Positions 43,061-52,555 of a stretch of 64,000 nucleotides of DNA are shown in pieces (positions within the stretch are counted from its first letter, which is position 1; each line of letters starts with the position of its first letter). The stretch spans positions 62,001-126,000 of the forward strand of contig JAEDHB010000001.1 of the NCBI GenBank assembly GCA_016297265.1. Reading direction: 5' to 3'. Source of the DNA: Butyrivibrio sp. (GTDB taxonomy: Bacteria > Bacillota > Clostridia > Lachnospirales > Lachnospiraceae). Position numbers and translations under genes: made by a program. The notes under the pieces were generated by a model. It was not told where the DNA came from. It ran no database searches and saw only the letters and a program-made list of their open reading frames with translations.

Positions 43061-44329
43061 TTATTTTAATATTGGGTTAAGAATATCAAAGCAATCAAAT
43101 GTTGCAAAATAATCCTTTGGAGTCTCAGCTCTTCTAATCATCTTAAAGCTGCCGTCCGACTGCAAAAGCACCTCTGCGGAACGCAATTTACCATTGTAAT
43201 TGTATCCCATGGAAAAACCATGTGCCCCCGCATCATGTATGAACAGATAATCTCCATTGTCAATCTTTGGAAGCATCCTGTCAATTGCAAACTTGTCATT
43301 ATTTTCACAAAGCGAGCCGGTAATATCATATTTGTGATCGCAAGGCTCGTTTTCTTTTCCCAGCACAGTGATGTGGTGGTAAGCCCCGTACATTGCAGGT
43401 CTCATGAGGTTGCATGCGCAGGCATCAACTCCGATATATTCCTTGTAGGTGTGCTTTTCATGAGTTGCCTTTGTAATCAAAGCTCCGTAAGGACCCATCA
43501 TAAATCTGCCCATTTCGGTATAGATTGAAACATCGCCCATACCATTTGCGGTAAGCACCTCGTCGTATACTTTGTGAACACCCTCACCGATTTTGAGAAT
43601 GTCATTTGGCTCCCCGTCAGGTTTGTATGGGATTCCGACACCACCCGAAAGGTTGATAAACCTGATATCACAACCGGTTTTATCCCTAACCTCCACTGCC
43701 AGTTCAAACAAAATTCTGGCAAGTTCCGGATAGTAATCATTTGTTACTGTATTGGATGCAAGGAAGGCATGAATTCCAAAATATTTTGCACCCTTTGATT
43801 TGAGGATTTTGAAGCCCTCAATAAGCTGTTCTTTTGTAAAACCGTATTTTGCATCTCCCGGATTATCCATGATGGAGTTGGCAATTTCAAAATATCCGCC
43901 CGGGTTGTATCTGCAGCTTATAGTCTCGGGAATTCCCACAAGCTTATCAAGGAAATCAATATGAGTGAAATCATCAAGATTGATTGTTGCGCCAATCTCG
44001 GATGCGTATACAAATTCTTCAGCCGGAGTATCATTTGACGAAAACATAATGTCGCTTCCTTTGCAACCCAGCGCATTGGAAAGCATAAGTTCCGTCATTG
44101 ATGAACAGTCACAGCCGCAACCATATTCTCTAAGAATGTTGATAAGAAAAGGATTTGGATTTGCCTTTACCGCAAAATATTCCTTGAAACCCTTATTCCA
44201 TGAAAATGCTTTTTTTACATTTTCAACATTTTCCCTAATTCCTTTCTCATCATATAAGTGGAAAGGCGTAGGAATCTCATTTGCGATTTCCTTTACCTTC
44301 TCAAGTGTTACAAAAGCTCTTTTTTTCAT
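43061..44329 (-). CDS. lysA: Diaminopimelate decarboxylase (LysA-type)
   Basis: A 422-residue PLP-dependent fold-III decarboxylase. The PLP Lys is in EYFAVKANPNPF, and other sites are the Gly loop NLSGGVGIPY, RPAMYGAYHH and the Cys-containing LCENNDKFA. It should make lysine from meso-diaminopimelate; related fold-III enzymes act on other amino acids, so the substrate is inferred. AAGGAGAG seven bases upstream gives ATG 44329. It lies between pncC and the orphan genes. Confidence 0.88.
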   Translation of the reverse strand: MKKRAFVTLEKVKEIANEIPTPFHLYDEKGIRENVENVKKAFSWNKGFKEYFAVKANPNPFLINILREYGCGCDCSSMTELMLSNALGCKGSDIMFSSNDTPAEEFVYASEIGATINLDDFTHIDFLDKLVGIPETISCRYNPGGYFEIANSIMDNPGDAKYGFTKEQLIEGFKILKSKGAKYFGIHAFLASNTVTNDYYPELARILFELAVEVRDKTGCDIRFINLSGGVGIPYKPDGEPNDILKIGEGVHKVYDEVLTANGMGDVSIYTEMGRFMMGPYGALITKATHEKHTYKEYIGVDACACNLMRPAMYGAYHHITVLGKENEPCDHKYDITGSLCENNDKFAIDRMLPKIDNGDYLFIHDAGAHGFSMGYNYNGKLRSAEVLLQSDGSFKMIRRAETPKDYFATFDCFDILNPILK

Positions 44330-44358
44330 TGTAGTTCTCTCCTTGTGCATTATTATGT

Positions 44359-44832
44359 CTAGCTTACTAAAGTTACATATGCAATTTCCAAAGCTTTCAG
44401 GGCTGCCTGGAACCGTATTTGATTTCTGTCCCCTTCAAATTTGTACTTGAAGGCCTCAGCTTTGCCCTTGTAGGCGCAGCCTATATAGACAAGTCCCTTT
44501 GGCTCCAACGCTGTGTCCTCCGGACCGGCAAAACCGGTTACCGATACAGCTATATCACTCTTTGCTGCTTTTTGACAGCCCTCCGCCATCTCTGCCGCGG
44601 TCTCACTGCTGACCGCTGTATATTTTGCAATAGTTTTTTTACTCACATTAAGTACATGTATCTTGGCATCATCATTGTAGGTGATATATCCTTCGTGAAA
44701 TACGCGTGACGCTCCGGGTATATCAACAATATGTGCCGCCAGCATACCGCCGGTGCATGACTCTGCCGTACTTATTGTGATATGGCGGTCAATCATTAAA
44801 TCAATTAATTTTTGTCCAATTCCCTCTGCCAT
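44359..44832 (-). CDS. pncC: Nicotinamide-nucleotide amidase PncC (CinA C-terminal domain)
   Basis: A 157-residue stand-alone CinA C-terminal domain. TAESCTGGMLAAHIVDIPGASRVF holds the catalytic region, and VSVTGFAGPEDTALEPKGLVYIG completes the site. It deamidates NMN to NaMN for NAD recycling. The N-terminal ADP-ribose pyrophosphatase (MoeA-like) domain of full CinA is absent. The pgsA-cinA neighbourhood is conserved in Firmicutes. Confidence 0.95.
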   Translation of the reverse strand: MAEGIGQKLIDLMIDRHITISTAESCTGGMLAAHIVDIPGASRVFHEGYITYNDDAKIHVLNVSKKTIAKYTAVSSETAAEMAEGCQKAAKSDIAVSVTGFAGPEDTALEPKGLVYIGCAYKGKAEAFKYKFEGDRNQIRFQAALKALEIAYVTLVS

Positions 44833-44852
44833 AATATCGCCTCCTACTAGCT

Positions 44853-45392
44853 TTACATATCCGAAATAACTTTTCGATTTTTGATAAGATAATCAGCAAG
44901 TGAAATCAGTGCAAGTGCCAGTGATATATATACAAATACCATTTCAATTACATCCATTACACAATTATTGATATTGATTATAAGCAAAATGCACATAATC
45001 ATCTGAAAAGCCGTCTTGAATTTGCCCCACCAGCTTGCTGCCAAGACAATTCCGGCGTCCGATGCCACAAGTCTAAATCCGCTTATGATAAACTCTCTGG
45101 CAATCAGAATAATAACAATCCATGCAGGCAGCAGACCCATCTGCACAAATGCAATAAATGCTGATGAAACTAAAAGCTTATCAGCTATCGGGTCCATGAA
45201 TTTTCCGAAGTTAGTAACCAGGTTGCGGCTTCGGGCTATTTTCCCGTCAAGGAAATCAGTAAAGCTTGCTAACGCAAATATCGCTAACGCAATATATTTT
45301 GACGAAGCTCCTGCAAAATCCGTTAATAAGAATACAAGAAAAAACGGTATCAATATCACTCTGAATAAAGTCAGTTTATTTGGTAAATTCAT
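44853..45392 (-). CDS. pgsA: Phosphatidylglycerophosphate synthase (PgsA)
   Basis: A 179-residue membrane enzyme with about five helices. The CDP-alcohol phosphotransferase motif is intact: DFLDGKIAR, then the Gly and two Asp of FGKFMDPIADK. It couples CDP-diacylglycerol to glycerol-3-phosphate; CdsA at 62085 makes the substrate. The start shares a base with the rimO stop (TAATG). Confidence 0.96.
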   Translation of the reverse strand: MNLPNKLTLFRVILIPFFLVFLLTDFAGASSKYIALAIFALASFTDFLDGKIARSRNLVTNFGKFMDPIADKLLVSSAFIAFVQMGLLPAWIVIILIAREFIISGFRLVASDAGIVLAASWWGKFKTAFQMIMCILLIININNCVMDVIEMVFVYISLALALISLADYLIKNRKVISDM

Positions 45393-46711
45393 TATACTAA
45401 TTCTCCTATCAAATCATATTCTAACGCTTTTGTAATTCTGACATTAGCAAAATCACCACTCATCAGCTCATTATTTGTGTTAATGAATACAAACCCGTCG
45501 ACATTTGGTGCGTCCATATATGTTCTTCCAACATATACATCCTCATCCGCCGCCTTGCCTTCAATAATCACTTCCATGGTTCTTCCAACCAGCCTGCTTG
45601 ATTTATCCAGCGAAATTTCCTGTTGGAGCGCCATGATTTCTTCCTGACGGTCAAGTTTGGTATCGTCATCAATCTGATTATCCATAAGCGATGCAGCGGT
45701 ACCTTCCTCTCTCGAATAGGTAAAAACACCGAGTCTGTCAAATTCTATTTCGTCAATAAAATCAAGAACATCCTCATGATCCTCTGTCGTCTCACCGGGG
45801 AAGCCCGTAATAAGCGTTGTTCTGATACACATATCAGGAATTTCTCTTCGGATTTTGCTAATCACATCAACCAAATCACGGCGAGTTGTCTTTCTTCCCA
45901 TAAGCTTAAGTATTCTGTCCGACGAATGCTGTATCGGAATATCGATGTAGTGAAGAATCTTTTTCTCTGTCATGATTGTCTGTATCAATTCGTCAGTTAT
46001 CTCTTCAGGATAGCAATACAAAAGCCTGATCCATTCAATTCCGCTAATACGACACAATTTCTTAAGTAATTCAGGAAGTTTGTTTTCTCCGTAGATATCC
46101 GTACCGTAAACGGTGGTCTCCTGCGCCACAAGAATCAATTCCCTGACCCCGTTGTCAGCGAGATATTCAGCTTCTTTGATTAAATCCTCCATCGGTGTAC
46201 TTCGATATTTTCCCTTAATCATCGGAATACTGCAATAAGTGCAATGCTTATCACACCCTTCAGCGATCTTCAAATATGAATAATATCCGCCGGTTGTGAT
46301 TATTCTTTTAGAATCAGCTCTGCATAATTCATTAATATCCCTGAATTCATTGTGGCTCTTATTTGCCAAAACATCATCCACAACCTCACAAATTGTATCA
46401 AATGCGGTTGTGCCAACTATTGCATCAATCTCAGGTATTTCATTCAATATTTCATCTTTGTATCTCTGAGCAAGGCAGCCGGTAACCACCAACGCCTTAA
46501 GATTACTCTTCTTAAGCTCTGCCATATTAAGAATTGTATTAATACTTTCTTCCTTTGCCGAATCAATAAAACCACATGTGTTTATTACAACAACATCAGC
46601 AAGGTTTTCATCATCTATAAATTCGTATCCCTTGTCTCTCAACAATCCCATCATCATCTCTGAATCGACAAGATTTTTGTCACAGCCAAGGGAAATAAAA
46701 AGTATTTTCAT
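45392..46711 (-). CDS. rimO: Ribosomal protein S12 methylthiotransferase RimO
   Basis: A 439-residue radical SAM enzyme. The N-terminal UPF0004 domain has three cluster cysteines (LGCDKNLVDSE, NTCGFID, VTGCLAQRY). The radical SAM core has CDKHCTYCSIP, and a TRAM domain is C-terminal (about 375-435). It adds a methylthio group to an Asp of S12. GAGGAG before ATG 46711 and a promoter with start near 46734 rule out the longer frame. Confidence 0.97.
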   Translation of the reverse strand: MKILFISLGCDKNLVDSEMMMGLLRDKGYEFIDDENLADVVVINTCGFIDSAKEESINTILNMAELKKSNLKALVVTGCLAQRYKDEILNEIPEIDAIVGTTAFDTICEVVDDVLANKSHNEFRDINELCRADSKRIITTGGYYSYLKIAEGCDKHCTYCSIPMIKGKYRSTPMEDLIKEAEYLADNGVRELILVAQETTVYGTDIYGENKLPELLKKLCRISGIEWIRLLYCYPEEITDELIQTIMTEKKILHYIDIPIQHSSDRILKLMGRKTTRRDLVDVISKIRREIPDMCIRTTLITGFPGETTEDHEDVLDFIDEIEFDRLGVFTYSREEGTAASLMDNQIDDDTKLDRQEEIMALQQEISLDKSSRLVGRTMEVIIEGKAADEDVYVGRTYMDAPNVDGFVFINTNNELMSGDFANVRITKALEYDLIGELV

Positions 46712-46740
46712 GATATTCTCCTCATAATTATCCATATTTG

Positions 46741-46769
46741 ATTTTACCTTTTTGGGATATAAAATGCAA
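46741..46769 (-). promoter_or_regulatory. rimO operon promoter
   Basis: On the minus strand TTGCAT (46764-46769), 17 bases, TAAAAT (46741-46746). It should drive rimO-pgsA-pncC and probably lysA onwards. Confidence 0.75.
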
Positions 46770-46785
46770 GTCGTTTATTAAAAAA

Positions 46786-46819
46786 GGATTGAATCCATAA
46801 AAATATGTGAATTCAATCC
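46786..46819 (-). terminator. Intrinsic terminator of the small membrane-protein gene
   Basis: On the minus strand a 9-bp stem, GGATTGAAT with ATTCAATCC (46811-46819 and 46786-46794), followed by six T residues. Confidence 0.85.
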
Positions 46820-46829
46820 ATTAATTGTA

Positions 46830-47144
46830 TTACTCTGTTGCTTCTGTAGTATCTTCGGTTGTTTTTTCAGTAGTTCCTTCGGTTTCGCCATCCGAAGTCT
46901 CATTTTCAGATGAATCTTCCTCGGTTTCACCCGCTGTATCTGTCAAGAAGGATTGAAGCGCATCCTCTGCACCTTTCTTCTCGCCTTTATTGTATCCGGT
47001 TCTATAGCAAACAACACTGCCAAATGCACCTGCAACAATAAGCAATATTGCGATAATCAATGTCATATTTCTCATTCTGACCTTGGTGCTATGTAATAAA
47101 TCTCCTTTACTTTTCTTTCTTGCATCAACTTTTTCCTGACTCAT
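46830..47144 (-). CDS. Single-pass membrane protein with acidic Thr/Glu-rich tail
   Basis: A 104-residue protein I do not recognise. It has a basic cytosolic N-terminus, one membrane helix (about 27-48, LIIAILLIVAGAFGSVVC), a short Lys/Gly segment and an extracellular low-complexity tail of Thr, Glu and Asp. It has its own promoter (47174-47202), AGGAGG before ATG 47144 and its own terminator, so it is clearly expressed alone. It lies between rny and rimO. Confidence 0.75.
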   Translation of the reverse strand: MSQEKVDARKKSKGDLLHSTKVRMRNMTLIIAILLIVAGAFGSVVCYRTGYNKGEKKGAEDALQSFLTDTAGETEEDSSENETSDGETEGTTEKTTEDTTEATE

Positions 47145-47173
47145 AACGTCCTCCTAAAATCTTACTGAATAAT

Positions 47174-47202
47174 AATATATATTACAAGTTCAAAATGGTC
47201 AA
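47174..47202 (-). promoter_or_regulatory. Promoter of the small membrane-protein gene
   Basis: On the minus strand TTGACC (47197-47202), 17 bases, TATATT (47174-47179). Confidence 0.75.
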
Positions 47203-47221
47203 GTATATTTAGCTTGTCCGA

Positions 47222-47252
47222 TAAAAAATCCCCCGGTCGAAAACCGGGGGGA
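47222..47252 (-). terminator. Intrinsic terminator of rny
   Basis: A GC-rich stem, CCCCCGG (47230-47236) with CCGGGGG (47244-47250), seven-base loop, and on the minus strand a run of six T residues. It lies four bases after the rny stop. Confidence 0.92.
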
Positions 47253-47255
47253 ATT

Positions 47256-48800
47256 TTATTTTGCGTAATCCGTTACTCTCGACTCTCTAATCACATTAAC
47301 TTTAATCTGACCCGGATACTCTAGTTCAGCTTCAATCTTCTTTGAAATATCCCTTGCGAGTACTACCATATCGGAGTCACTGATAACTTCAGGAACTACC
47401 ATAATTCGAATCTCACGTCCTGCCTGGATGGCGAATGATTTATCGACACCCTTGAATTCATTAGTAATATCTTCTAACTGTTTAAGTCTGTTTGTATATG
47501 TTTCCAGAGTTTCTCTTCTTGCGCCCGGTCTTGCAGCTGAAATTGCATCAGCAGCCTGAACGATAACAGCGATAAGTGATTGTGGCTCAACATCTCCGTG
47601 ATGTGCTTCAACGGCATTGATTACTATTTCAGATTCTTTGTATTTTCTGCACAAATCTGCGCCAATCTGAATATGTGAACCTTCCATCTCATGATCAACG
47701 GATTTTCCGATGTCATGCAATAATCCGGCTCTTTTTGCAACTCTTACATCTAAACCGATTTCAGATGCAATTAATCCGCTTAATAATGAAACTTCAATGG
47801 AATGCTTGAGAACATTCTGACCATAACTGGTTCTATATTTCATTTTGCCGAGAAGTCTTACTAATTCCGGATGAATTCCGTGAACGCCGGCTTCAAGCGT
47901 AGCAGCTTCGCCTTCTTCACGAATCATTGTCTCAACTTCTTTTTGAGCCTTTTCAACCATTTCTTCAATTCTTGCCGGATGAATACGTCCGTCAATAATC
48001 AATTTTTCAAGAGCGATTCTGGCAACCTCTCTTCTAATTGGATCAAATCCCGATAAAACAACCGCTTCAGGAGTATCATCGATAATAAGATCAACACCTG
48101 TCATTGTCTCAAGTGTTCTGATATTTCTTCCTTCTCTACCAATAATTCTTCCCTTCATCTCATCACTTGGAAGCTGAACAACTGATATTGTTGTCTCAGC
48201 AACATGGTCGGCAGCGCATCTTTGAATGGCATTAACGGTATATTCCTTAGCCTTCTTATCCGCTTCCTCCTTAGCCCTTGTTTCCATTTCTTTGATTAAG
48301 ACTGCAGTTTCATGTTTTACTTCTTCTTCAACAGTTTTTAATAGATATTCTTTCGCCTGAATGGAGGTAAGTCCTGAGATTCTTTCTAGTTCCTGTACTC
48401 TCTTTGTACTAAGCGCCTCTACTTCCTGCTTCTTACGATTGAGTTCGTCCTCTTTGCGGCCAAGTGCAGCATCACGCTTCTCGACTGCATCGAGTTTCTT
48501 ATCAAGAGTTTCTTCCTTTGATAAAACACGACGTTCAAACTTCTGAAGTTCTGCACGTCTTTCTCTTGTTTCCTTCTCGAGCTCATTCTTAGACTTTATT
48601 GACTCTTCTTTAGCTTCAATAAGAATTTCCTTCTTACGTGTTTCAGCAGTTCTGAGGGCTTCGTCTATTATTTCTCTTGCTTTACTTTCTGCACTGCCAA
48701 GTTTCTTCTCTGCAACATTCTTGTGATATGCATTAGAGATAAACCATACAACAGCAGCTGTTACAACGAAAGTAGCAACGCCTGTAATAATCGTTACCAA
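47256..48800 (-). CDS. rny: Ribonuclease Y
   Basis: A 514-residue RNase Y, the main mRNA-decay endonuclease of Firmicutes. An N-terminal membrane helix (about 3-22) is followed by a long charged coiled coil (about 30-200), a KH domain ([15 protein letters not shown]) and an HD domain ([22 protein letters not shown]). The frame starts at TTG 48800 with AAGGAGG 12 bases upstream, a somewhat long spacing. It is monocistronic. Confidence 0.96.
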   Translation of the reverse strand: MVTIITGVATFVVTAAVVWFISNAYHKNVAEKKLGSAESKAREIIDEALRTAETRKKEILIEAKEESIKSKNELEKETRERRAELQKFERRVLSKEETLDKKLDAVEKRDAALGRKEDELNRKKQEVEALSTKRVQELERISGLTSIQAKEYLLKTVEEEVKHETAVLIKEMETRAKEEADKKAKEYTVNAIQRCAADHVAETTISVVQLPSDEMKGRIIGREGRNIRTLETMTGVDLIIDDTPEAVVLSGFDPIRREVARIALEKLIIDGRIHPARIEEMVEKAQKEVETMIREEGEAATLEAGVHGIHPELVRLLGKMKYRTSYGQNVLKHSIEVSLLSGLIASEIGLDVRVAKRAGLLHDIGKSVDHEMEGSHIQIGADLCRKYKESEIVINAVEAHHGDVEPQSLIAVIVQAADAISAARPGARRETLETYTNRLKQLEDITNEFKGVDKSFAIQAGREIRIMVVPEVISDSDMVVLARDISKKIEAELEYPGQIKVNVIRESRVTDYAK

Positions 48801-48853
48801 TGTACAGGAGCACCTCCTTATTTAGTTTTCATTGTACAAAATACAACATACTA

Positions 48854-48882
48854 ATGTTATACTTTTTTTATAAAAATGTCAA
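48854..48882 (-). promoter_or_regulatory. rny promoter
   Basis: On the minus strand TTGACA (48877-48882), 17 bases including an A/T-rich tract, TAACAT (48854-48859). Confidence 0.8.
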
Positions 48883-48936
48883 GAAAATTTGAATAGGGCT
48901 GTTATCATATTTGAAACAAAACGCCAAAAAAACGCC

Positions 48937-49542
48937 TTATTTTCTGATAATATTCCGGATTATTGAAGAAGAAAAACCTTTTCTGCATAAATATGCATAT
49001 AGCTTGCCAATTTCTTTATCATCCAATTCAGCAATCTCTTCAATATGGTAACCCTTCTTACGAATTGCAGATTCAATCTGTGAAGCTTCATCTATCTCAA
49101 TTTCATCAAGAACTTCATCAATTATCGTTGCTGATATACCTTTTTCATAAAGCTTATTCCTGATATACCGCTTACCGGCATGCCTGTTGTTAGCTAATGA
49201 TTCAGCCAAATTGCATGCATATCTTCTGTCATCAATATAATGGTATTCTTCCAAATGTCTGATTGCTTCATCAACAATTTCATCCGGATATCCGGCATCA
49301 AGAAGTTTTTGCCGGATTGCTTTCTTCGGTCTGTCATAATCCGATATTATATAGAGTATTCTCTCCCTGATTCGTTTGAATAAAACATCTCTCAATTCCT
49401 CGTATTTATCAGGAGAAATATCATTATTCACTGCTAAGCCGAATTTTCTGATTTCTGACCTATATAGTGGGAATGCATACTCTGAATCAATATAAACTCT
49501 CACTTTCTTATTATCCATGGGTTGCAATTCTGTAACAATCAT
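48937..49542 (-). CDS. recX: RecX, RecA regulator
   Basis: A 201-residue RecX. Three-helix repeats are visible: IRERILYIISDYDRPKKAIRQKL, IVDEAIRHLEEYHYIDDRRYA and GKRYIRNKLYEKGI. RecX binds and limits RecA filaments. GGGGAG five bases upstream gives ATG 49542, leaving an inverted repeat in the recA-recX gap. Its direct position after recA suggests co-regulation by LexA. Confidence 0.92.
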   Translation of the reverse strand: MIVTELQPMDNKKVRVYIDSEYAFPLYRSEIRKFGLAVNNDISPDKYEELRDVLFKRIRERILYIISDYDRPKKAIRQKLLDAGYPDEIVDEAIRHLEEYHYIDDRRYACNLAESLANNRHAGKRYIRNKLYEKGISATIIDEVLDEIEIDEASQIESAIRKKGYHIEEIAELDDKEIGKLYAYLCRKGFSSSIIRNIIRK

Positions 49543-49567
49543 AAATACTCCCCGTTTCATATATAAC

Positions 49568-49599
49568 ATAACGCCCACAACATAAGCCACGGGCGTTAT
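49568..49599 (-). other. Hairpin between recA and recX
   Basis: ATAACGCCC (49568-49576) pairs perfectly with GGGCGTTAT (49591-49599). No T run follows on the minus strand, so it is a stable intercistronic hairpin that may attenuate or stabilise rather than a full terminator. Confidence 0.65.
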
Positions 49600-49640
49600 T
49601 GGTAGATTTTAATGAAATAAAAACAAATATTTCAAAAACT

Positions 49641-50660
49641 CTATTCTTCTGTCACAGCAGGTGCCGGATTAATAGCATAATGTTCTCTGACTTTGTTTTC
49701 AACCTCTTCCATCACTTCAGGATGATCAGTTAAATATATCTTGGCATTCTCCCTGCCCTGACCAATCTTCTCATCATTATAAGAAAACCACGCACCGCTT
49801 TTATTAATAACATTACAGCTTACCGCAAGGTCCAGAATATCTCCCTCTTTGGAGATTCCCTTTCCAAACATGATATCAAATTCAGCCTCCTTGAAAGGCG
49901 GAGCAATTTTGTTCTTGACAATCTTGACTCTTGTTCTGTTACCAATCATCTCACCATTGCTCTTAAGCGTCTCAACCCTTCTAACATCCATACGGATTGA
50001 TGAATAAAACTTGAGAGCTCTTCCGCCTGTGGTAGTCTCCGGATTACCGAACATAACTCCTACCTTTTCACGCAACTGGTTAATGAAAATAACAACACAA
50101 TTAGTCTTACTGATAACTGCAGTAAGTTTACGAAGTGCCTGGGACATAAGTCTTGCATGCAAACCCACATGTGAATCTCCCATATCTCCGTCAATCTCAG
50201 CCTTAGGCACCAGTGCCGCAACAGAGTCAACAATAATAATATCCACAGCTCCCGAACGCACAAGTGTCTCAGTAATTTCAAGAGCCTGTTCACCGTTATC
50301 CGGCTGGGAAATATAGAGTTCATCAATATTGACACCGATTGCACTTGCATATACAGGATCAAGGGCATGTTCCGCATCAATAAAGCCTGCGATTCCGCCT
50401 CTCTTCTGCACCTCTGCAACCATATGTAATGCAACAGTTGTCTTACCGCTTGATTCAGGACCATATACTTCGATAATTCTTCCCTTAGGCACACCGCCCA
50501 TACCCAGTGCAATATCAAGGCTCAGGGAGCCTGTAGGGATAGTCTCAACACTCATTGCTGCCGCAGGATCTCCGAGCTTCATAACAGCACCTTTACCAAA
50601 ATTGCGCTCTATACTTGATAATGCAGCATCCAATGCTCTTAATTTGTCTTCTTTTGCCAT
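49641..50660 (-). CDS. recA: Recombinase RecA
   Basis: A 339-residue RecA that forms filaments on single-stranded DNA, drives strand exchange and stimulates LexA self-cleavage. It has [13 protein letters not shown] (Walker A), [20 protein letters not shown] (Walker B), the L1 region and [27 protein letters not shown] (L2). The C-terminal acidic tail is short ([20 protein letters not shown]). An SOS box lies just after its promoter. Confidence 0.98.
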   Translation of the reverse strand: MAKEDKLRALDAALSSIERNFGKGAVMKLGDPAAAMSVETIPTGSLSLDIALGMGGVPKGRIIEVYGPESSGKTTVALHMVAEVQKRGGIAGFIDAEHALDPVYASAIGVNIDELYISQPDNGEQALEITETLVRSGAVDIIIVDSVAALVPKAEIDGDMGDSHVGLHARLMSQALRKLTAVISKTNCVVIFINQLREKVGVMFGNPETTTGGRALKFYSSIRMDVRRVETLKSNGEMIGNRTRVKIVKNKIAPPFKEAEFDIMFGKGISKEGDILDLAVSCNVINKSGAWFSYNDEKIGQGRENAKIYLTDHPEVMEEVENKVREHYAINPAPAVTEE

Positions 50661-50692
50661 AGATAGTCAATCTCCTTAAATAATTAAATATG

Positions 50693-50706
50693 TGAACAAA
50701 TGTTCG
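50693..50706. promoter_or_regulatory. LexA (SOS) box of recA
   Basis: On the minus strand CGAACATTTGTTCA, matching CGAAC-N4-GTTC exactly. It spans about +6 to +19 from the predicted start, so LexA would block promoter escape. Confidence 0.9.
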
Positions 50707-50717
50707 TCTCTAAACTA

Positions 50718-50746
50718 ACTATATACTACTAATTCCCGTATGTCAA
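50718..50746 (-). promoter_or_regulatory. recA promoter
   Basis: On the minus strand TTGACA (50741-50746), 17 bases, TATAGT (50718-50723). Confidence 0.88.
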
Positions 50747-51047
50747 TATTTTTTTACAAATTCAGACACCGGGATTTTGGTTATAGTCAAGAAGGATGTT
50801 GATGTAATTTCCGGGAAAAATATAAGGTTAACCGATTATTTCATAGGGAATAAAATGTTTAGAATCTGATAACGCGATATTAACACATTTTTTCAAAAAA
50901 TAGAATAAAAATCCAACATGAATTTTATGACATATTTTTACGCAGGTATTGATTAAAATAATTAAGTAATCATACCTGTTGCTTCATATTTTCAGTTGTT
51001 TTATAAAAAATAAGATAGCAACACCTTTACTTATTCCACCCTGATAT
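50747..51047. other. AT-rich intergenic region with one long inverted repeat
   Basis: About 300 bases between the recA promoter and the nuclease stop without any credible gene on either strand. The only structure I see is an inverted repeat at 50943-50978: CAGGTATTGATTA and TAATCATACCTG, paired with a one-base bulge. It lacks a T run on the nuclease strand. Confidence 0.6.
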
Positions 51048-52106
51048 CTACGGATTACATTTCCTGCATGCCTTATAACCCATATTAATAACCTCATCCC
51101 TTGTGCCTGAAAATGCTTTTTTATTGCTTTCTTTCATAAGCTTAACACTGCTGCAGCCGGACAAATGGAACAATTTCGAATTAGTATTGAGAATATATGA
51201 AACACGCTCCTGTTTTTGCGTATTTTCCTGCGTTGTACTTTCCTTTGTCGTCTCTGTAGCACCGCCCTCTGCAACAGCATTACCGTTTGCATAATTAATT
51301 TTCACACCGGGCTGAACATTGAACACAAATACATTGAAACATATTCCTTCTCCTTCATCCTCCACCGAAAATGCTTCCATAAGCACTCCATCAGCCACAA
51401 GATTACTATTTTTGTAATATGGGGTCACGCGGTAAAGCACATGATTGCCGCTTTCTTTTACATAGTCGGCCACCATATTTTCAAACGGAAGCATACCCTT
51501 AACATTAAAATACCTGGTTCCTGTAATCAGGTTCTTATAATTTGCATTCTCGCCGGCAAGCTGAAATCCAATCAGATGGCATCTGTTATACAAATATTTT
51601 CCGTCAACAAAATCAAACTTAAGTGTCTGCCAGCCGGAAGGCTTTATCATTCCTATCGCCTCACGCTCCTCAGTCGGCATAAGCTCCTTGCAGATATTCG
51701 CATATGCAACACCGCATCTTCCAAGTTCGTCAGTTTCGGAATATTTTTCAAATACCTTTGTATTCTTTTCCGACAGCTTAAAATATGGAATATTACCGTT
51801 AATTGCAACATATGGCTTACCGGAATAAGAAGGAATCTTTTCCATTGATGTGCTCGCGAAGGTTTCCGGTTCGGTTTCCGGTATTGTCTCGAGCTGTGGA
51901 ATGGTTTCCTGTACAGTTTCATCTGTCTGCGTTTTGGTCGAAGTCTCTGAAGGCGGTTCCGTAAGATTCTCCGACTGCAAATATGTATCCGAATAGCTTT
52001 CCGCAATATCTGTAGTAGCATTCTGCGAATCATTTTTTCCCGAACATCCTGTGATTGAGAACAAAAGGAATAAAATCAGTACTAATTTTGATATTTTCTT
52101 AATCAT
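51048..52106 (-). CDS. Lipoprotein DNA/RNA non-specific endonuclease (DNA-entry nuclease type)
   Basis: A 352-residue predicted lipoprotein. The signal peptide ends in a lipobox (FSITGCSG, Cys20). A Thr/Glu/Pro-rich linker (about 25-90) follows. The nuclease domain (about 95-265) has YNRCHLIGFQLAGENANYKN and LITGTRYFN, the EndA/NUC-like active-site region. A C-terminal small domain has HLSGCSS and KACRKCNP, a His/Cys set like an Ada-type zinc module. The start overlaps the preceding stop as ATGA. It probably degrades extracellular nucleic acid. Confidence 0.85.
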   Translation of the reverse strand: MIKKISKLVLILFLLFSITGCSGKNDSQNATTDIAESYSDTYLQSENLTEPPSETSTKTQTDETVQETIPQLETIPETEPETFASTSMEKIPSYSGKPYVAINGNIPYFKLSEKNTKVFEKYSETDELGRCGVAYANICKELMPTEEREAIGMIKPSGWQTLKFDFVDGKYLYNRCHLIGFQLAGENANYKNLITGTRYFNVKGMLPFENMVADYVKESGNHVLYRVTPYYKNSNLVADGVLMEAFSVEDEGEGICFNVFVFNVQPGVKINYANGNAVAEGGATETTKESTTQENTQKQERVSYILNTNSKLFHLSGCSSVKLMKESNKKAFSGTRDEVINMGYKACRKCNP

Positions 52107-52507
52107 TTGTAAATCTCCACTGTTATTTTCTCATGGGAATTTCCGACAAATTCCGTTGTAAAAGCCAATTCCATAGCCGAATAATCAAAGTTAAAATGCA
52201 CATCAGAAGGATATGCCCTGTTCCATCTGACAACCGTCAACCCGGTGATGTCAAGCATGGAATAATCAGGGTTATTCTTTTCAATAAAAAAATAATCTTC
52301 ATCCCCGAGCATCTTCACATCATTTTCATCAATCTCAACAAGTCCGTCAGCAGTCCCGTCATATTGTTTGAAGGAATAATCCGACATATATATCCTGCCG
52401 GTTTCCAGAATCTCCATCAAGCAAGGAAACAACGCTTTATCAGAAGACTGGCGCCTGTTATTGAATGCAAAGCCACCATCATCATCAACACATATTATCA
52501 GTTTCAT
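52103..52507 (-). CDS. Uncharacterised 134-residue protein coupled to the nuclease gene
   Basis: A cytoplasmic-looking acidic protein starting MKLIICVDDDGGFAFNNRRQS, with GRIYMSDYSF, EDYFFIEKN and VVRWNRAYPSDV. No membrane segment is seen. I do not recognise a family with certainty. GGGAG five bases upstream marks ATG 52507. Its stop overlaps the nuclease start (ATGA), so the two are translationally coupled. Only about 50 bases separate it from the tRNA-Glu terminator, and no clear separate promoter is visible. Confidence 0.75.
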   Translation of the reverse strand: MKLIICVDDDGGFAFNNRRQSSDKALFPCLMEILETGRIYMSDYSFKQYDGTADGLVEIDENDVKMLGDEDYFFIEKNNPDYSMLDITGLTVVRWNRAYPSDVHFNFDYSAMELAFTTEFVGNSHEKITVEIYK

Positions 52508-52555
52508 CTTTTCTCCCTTTGGCATGTAATATAAAAATTATCACAAATAAAAGAA

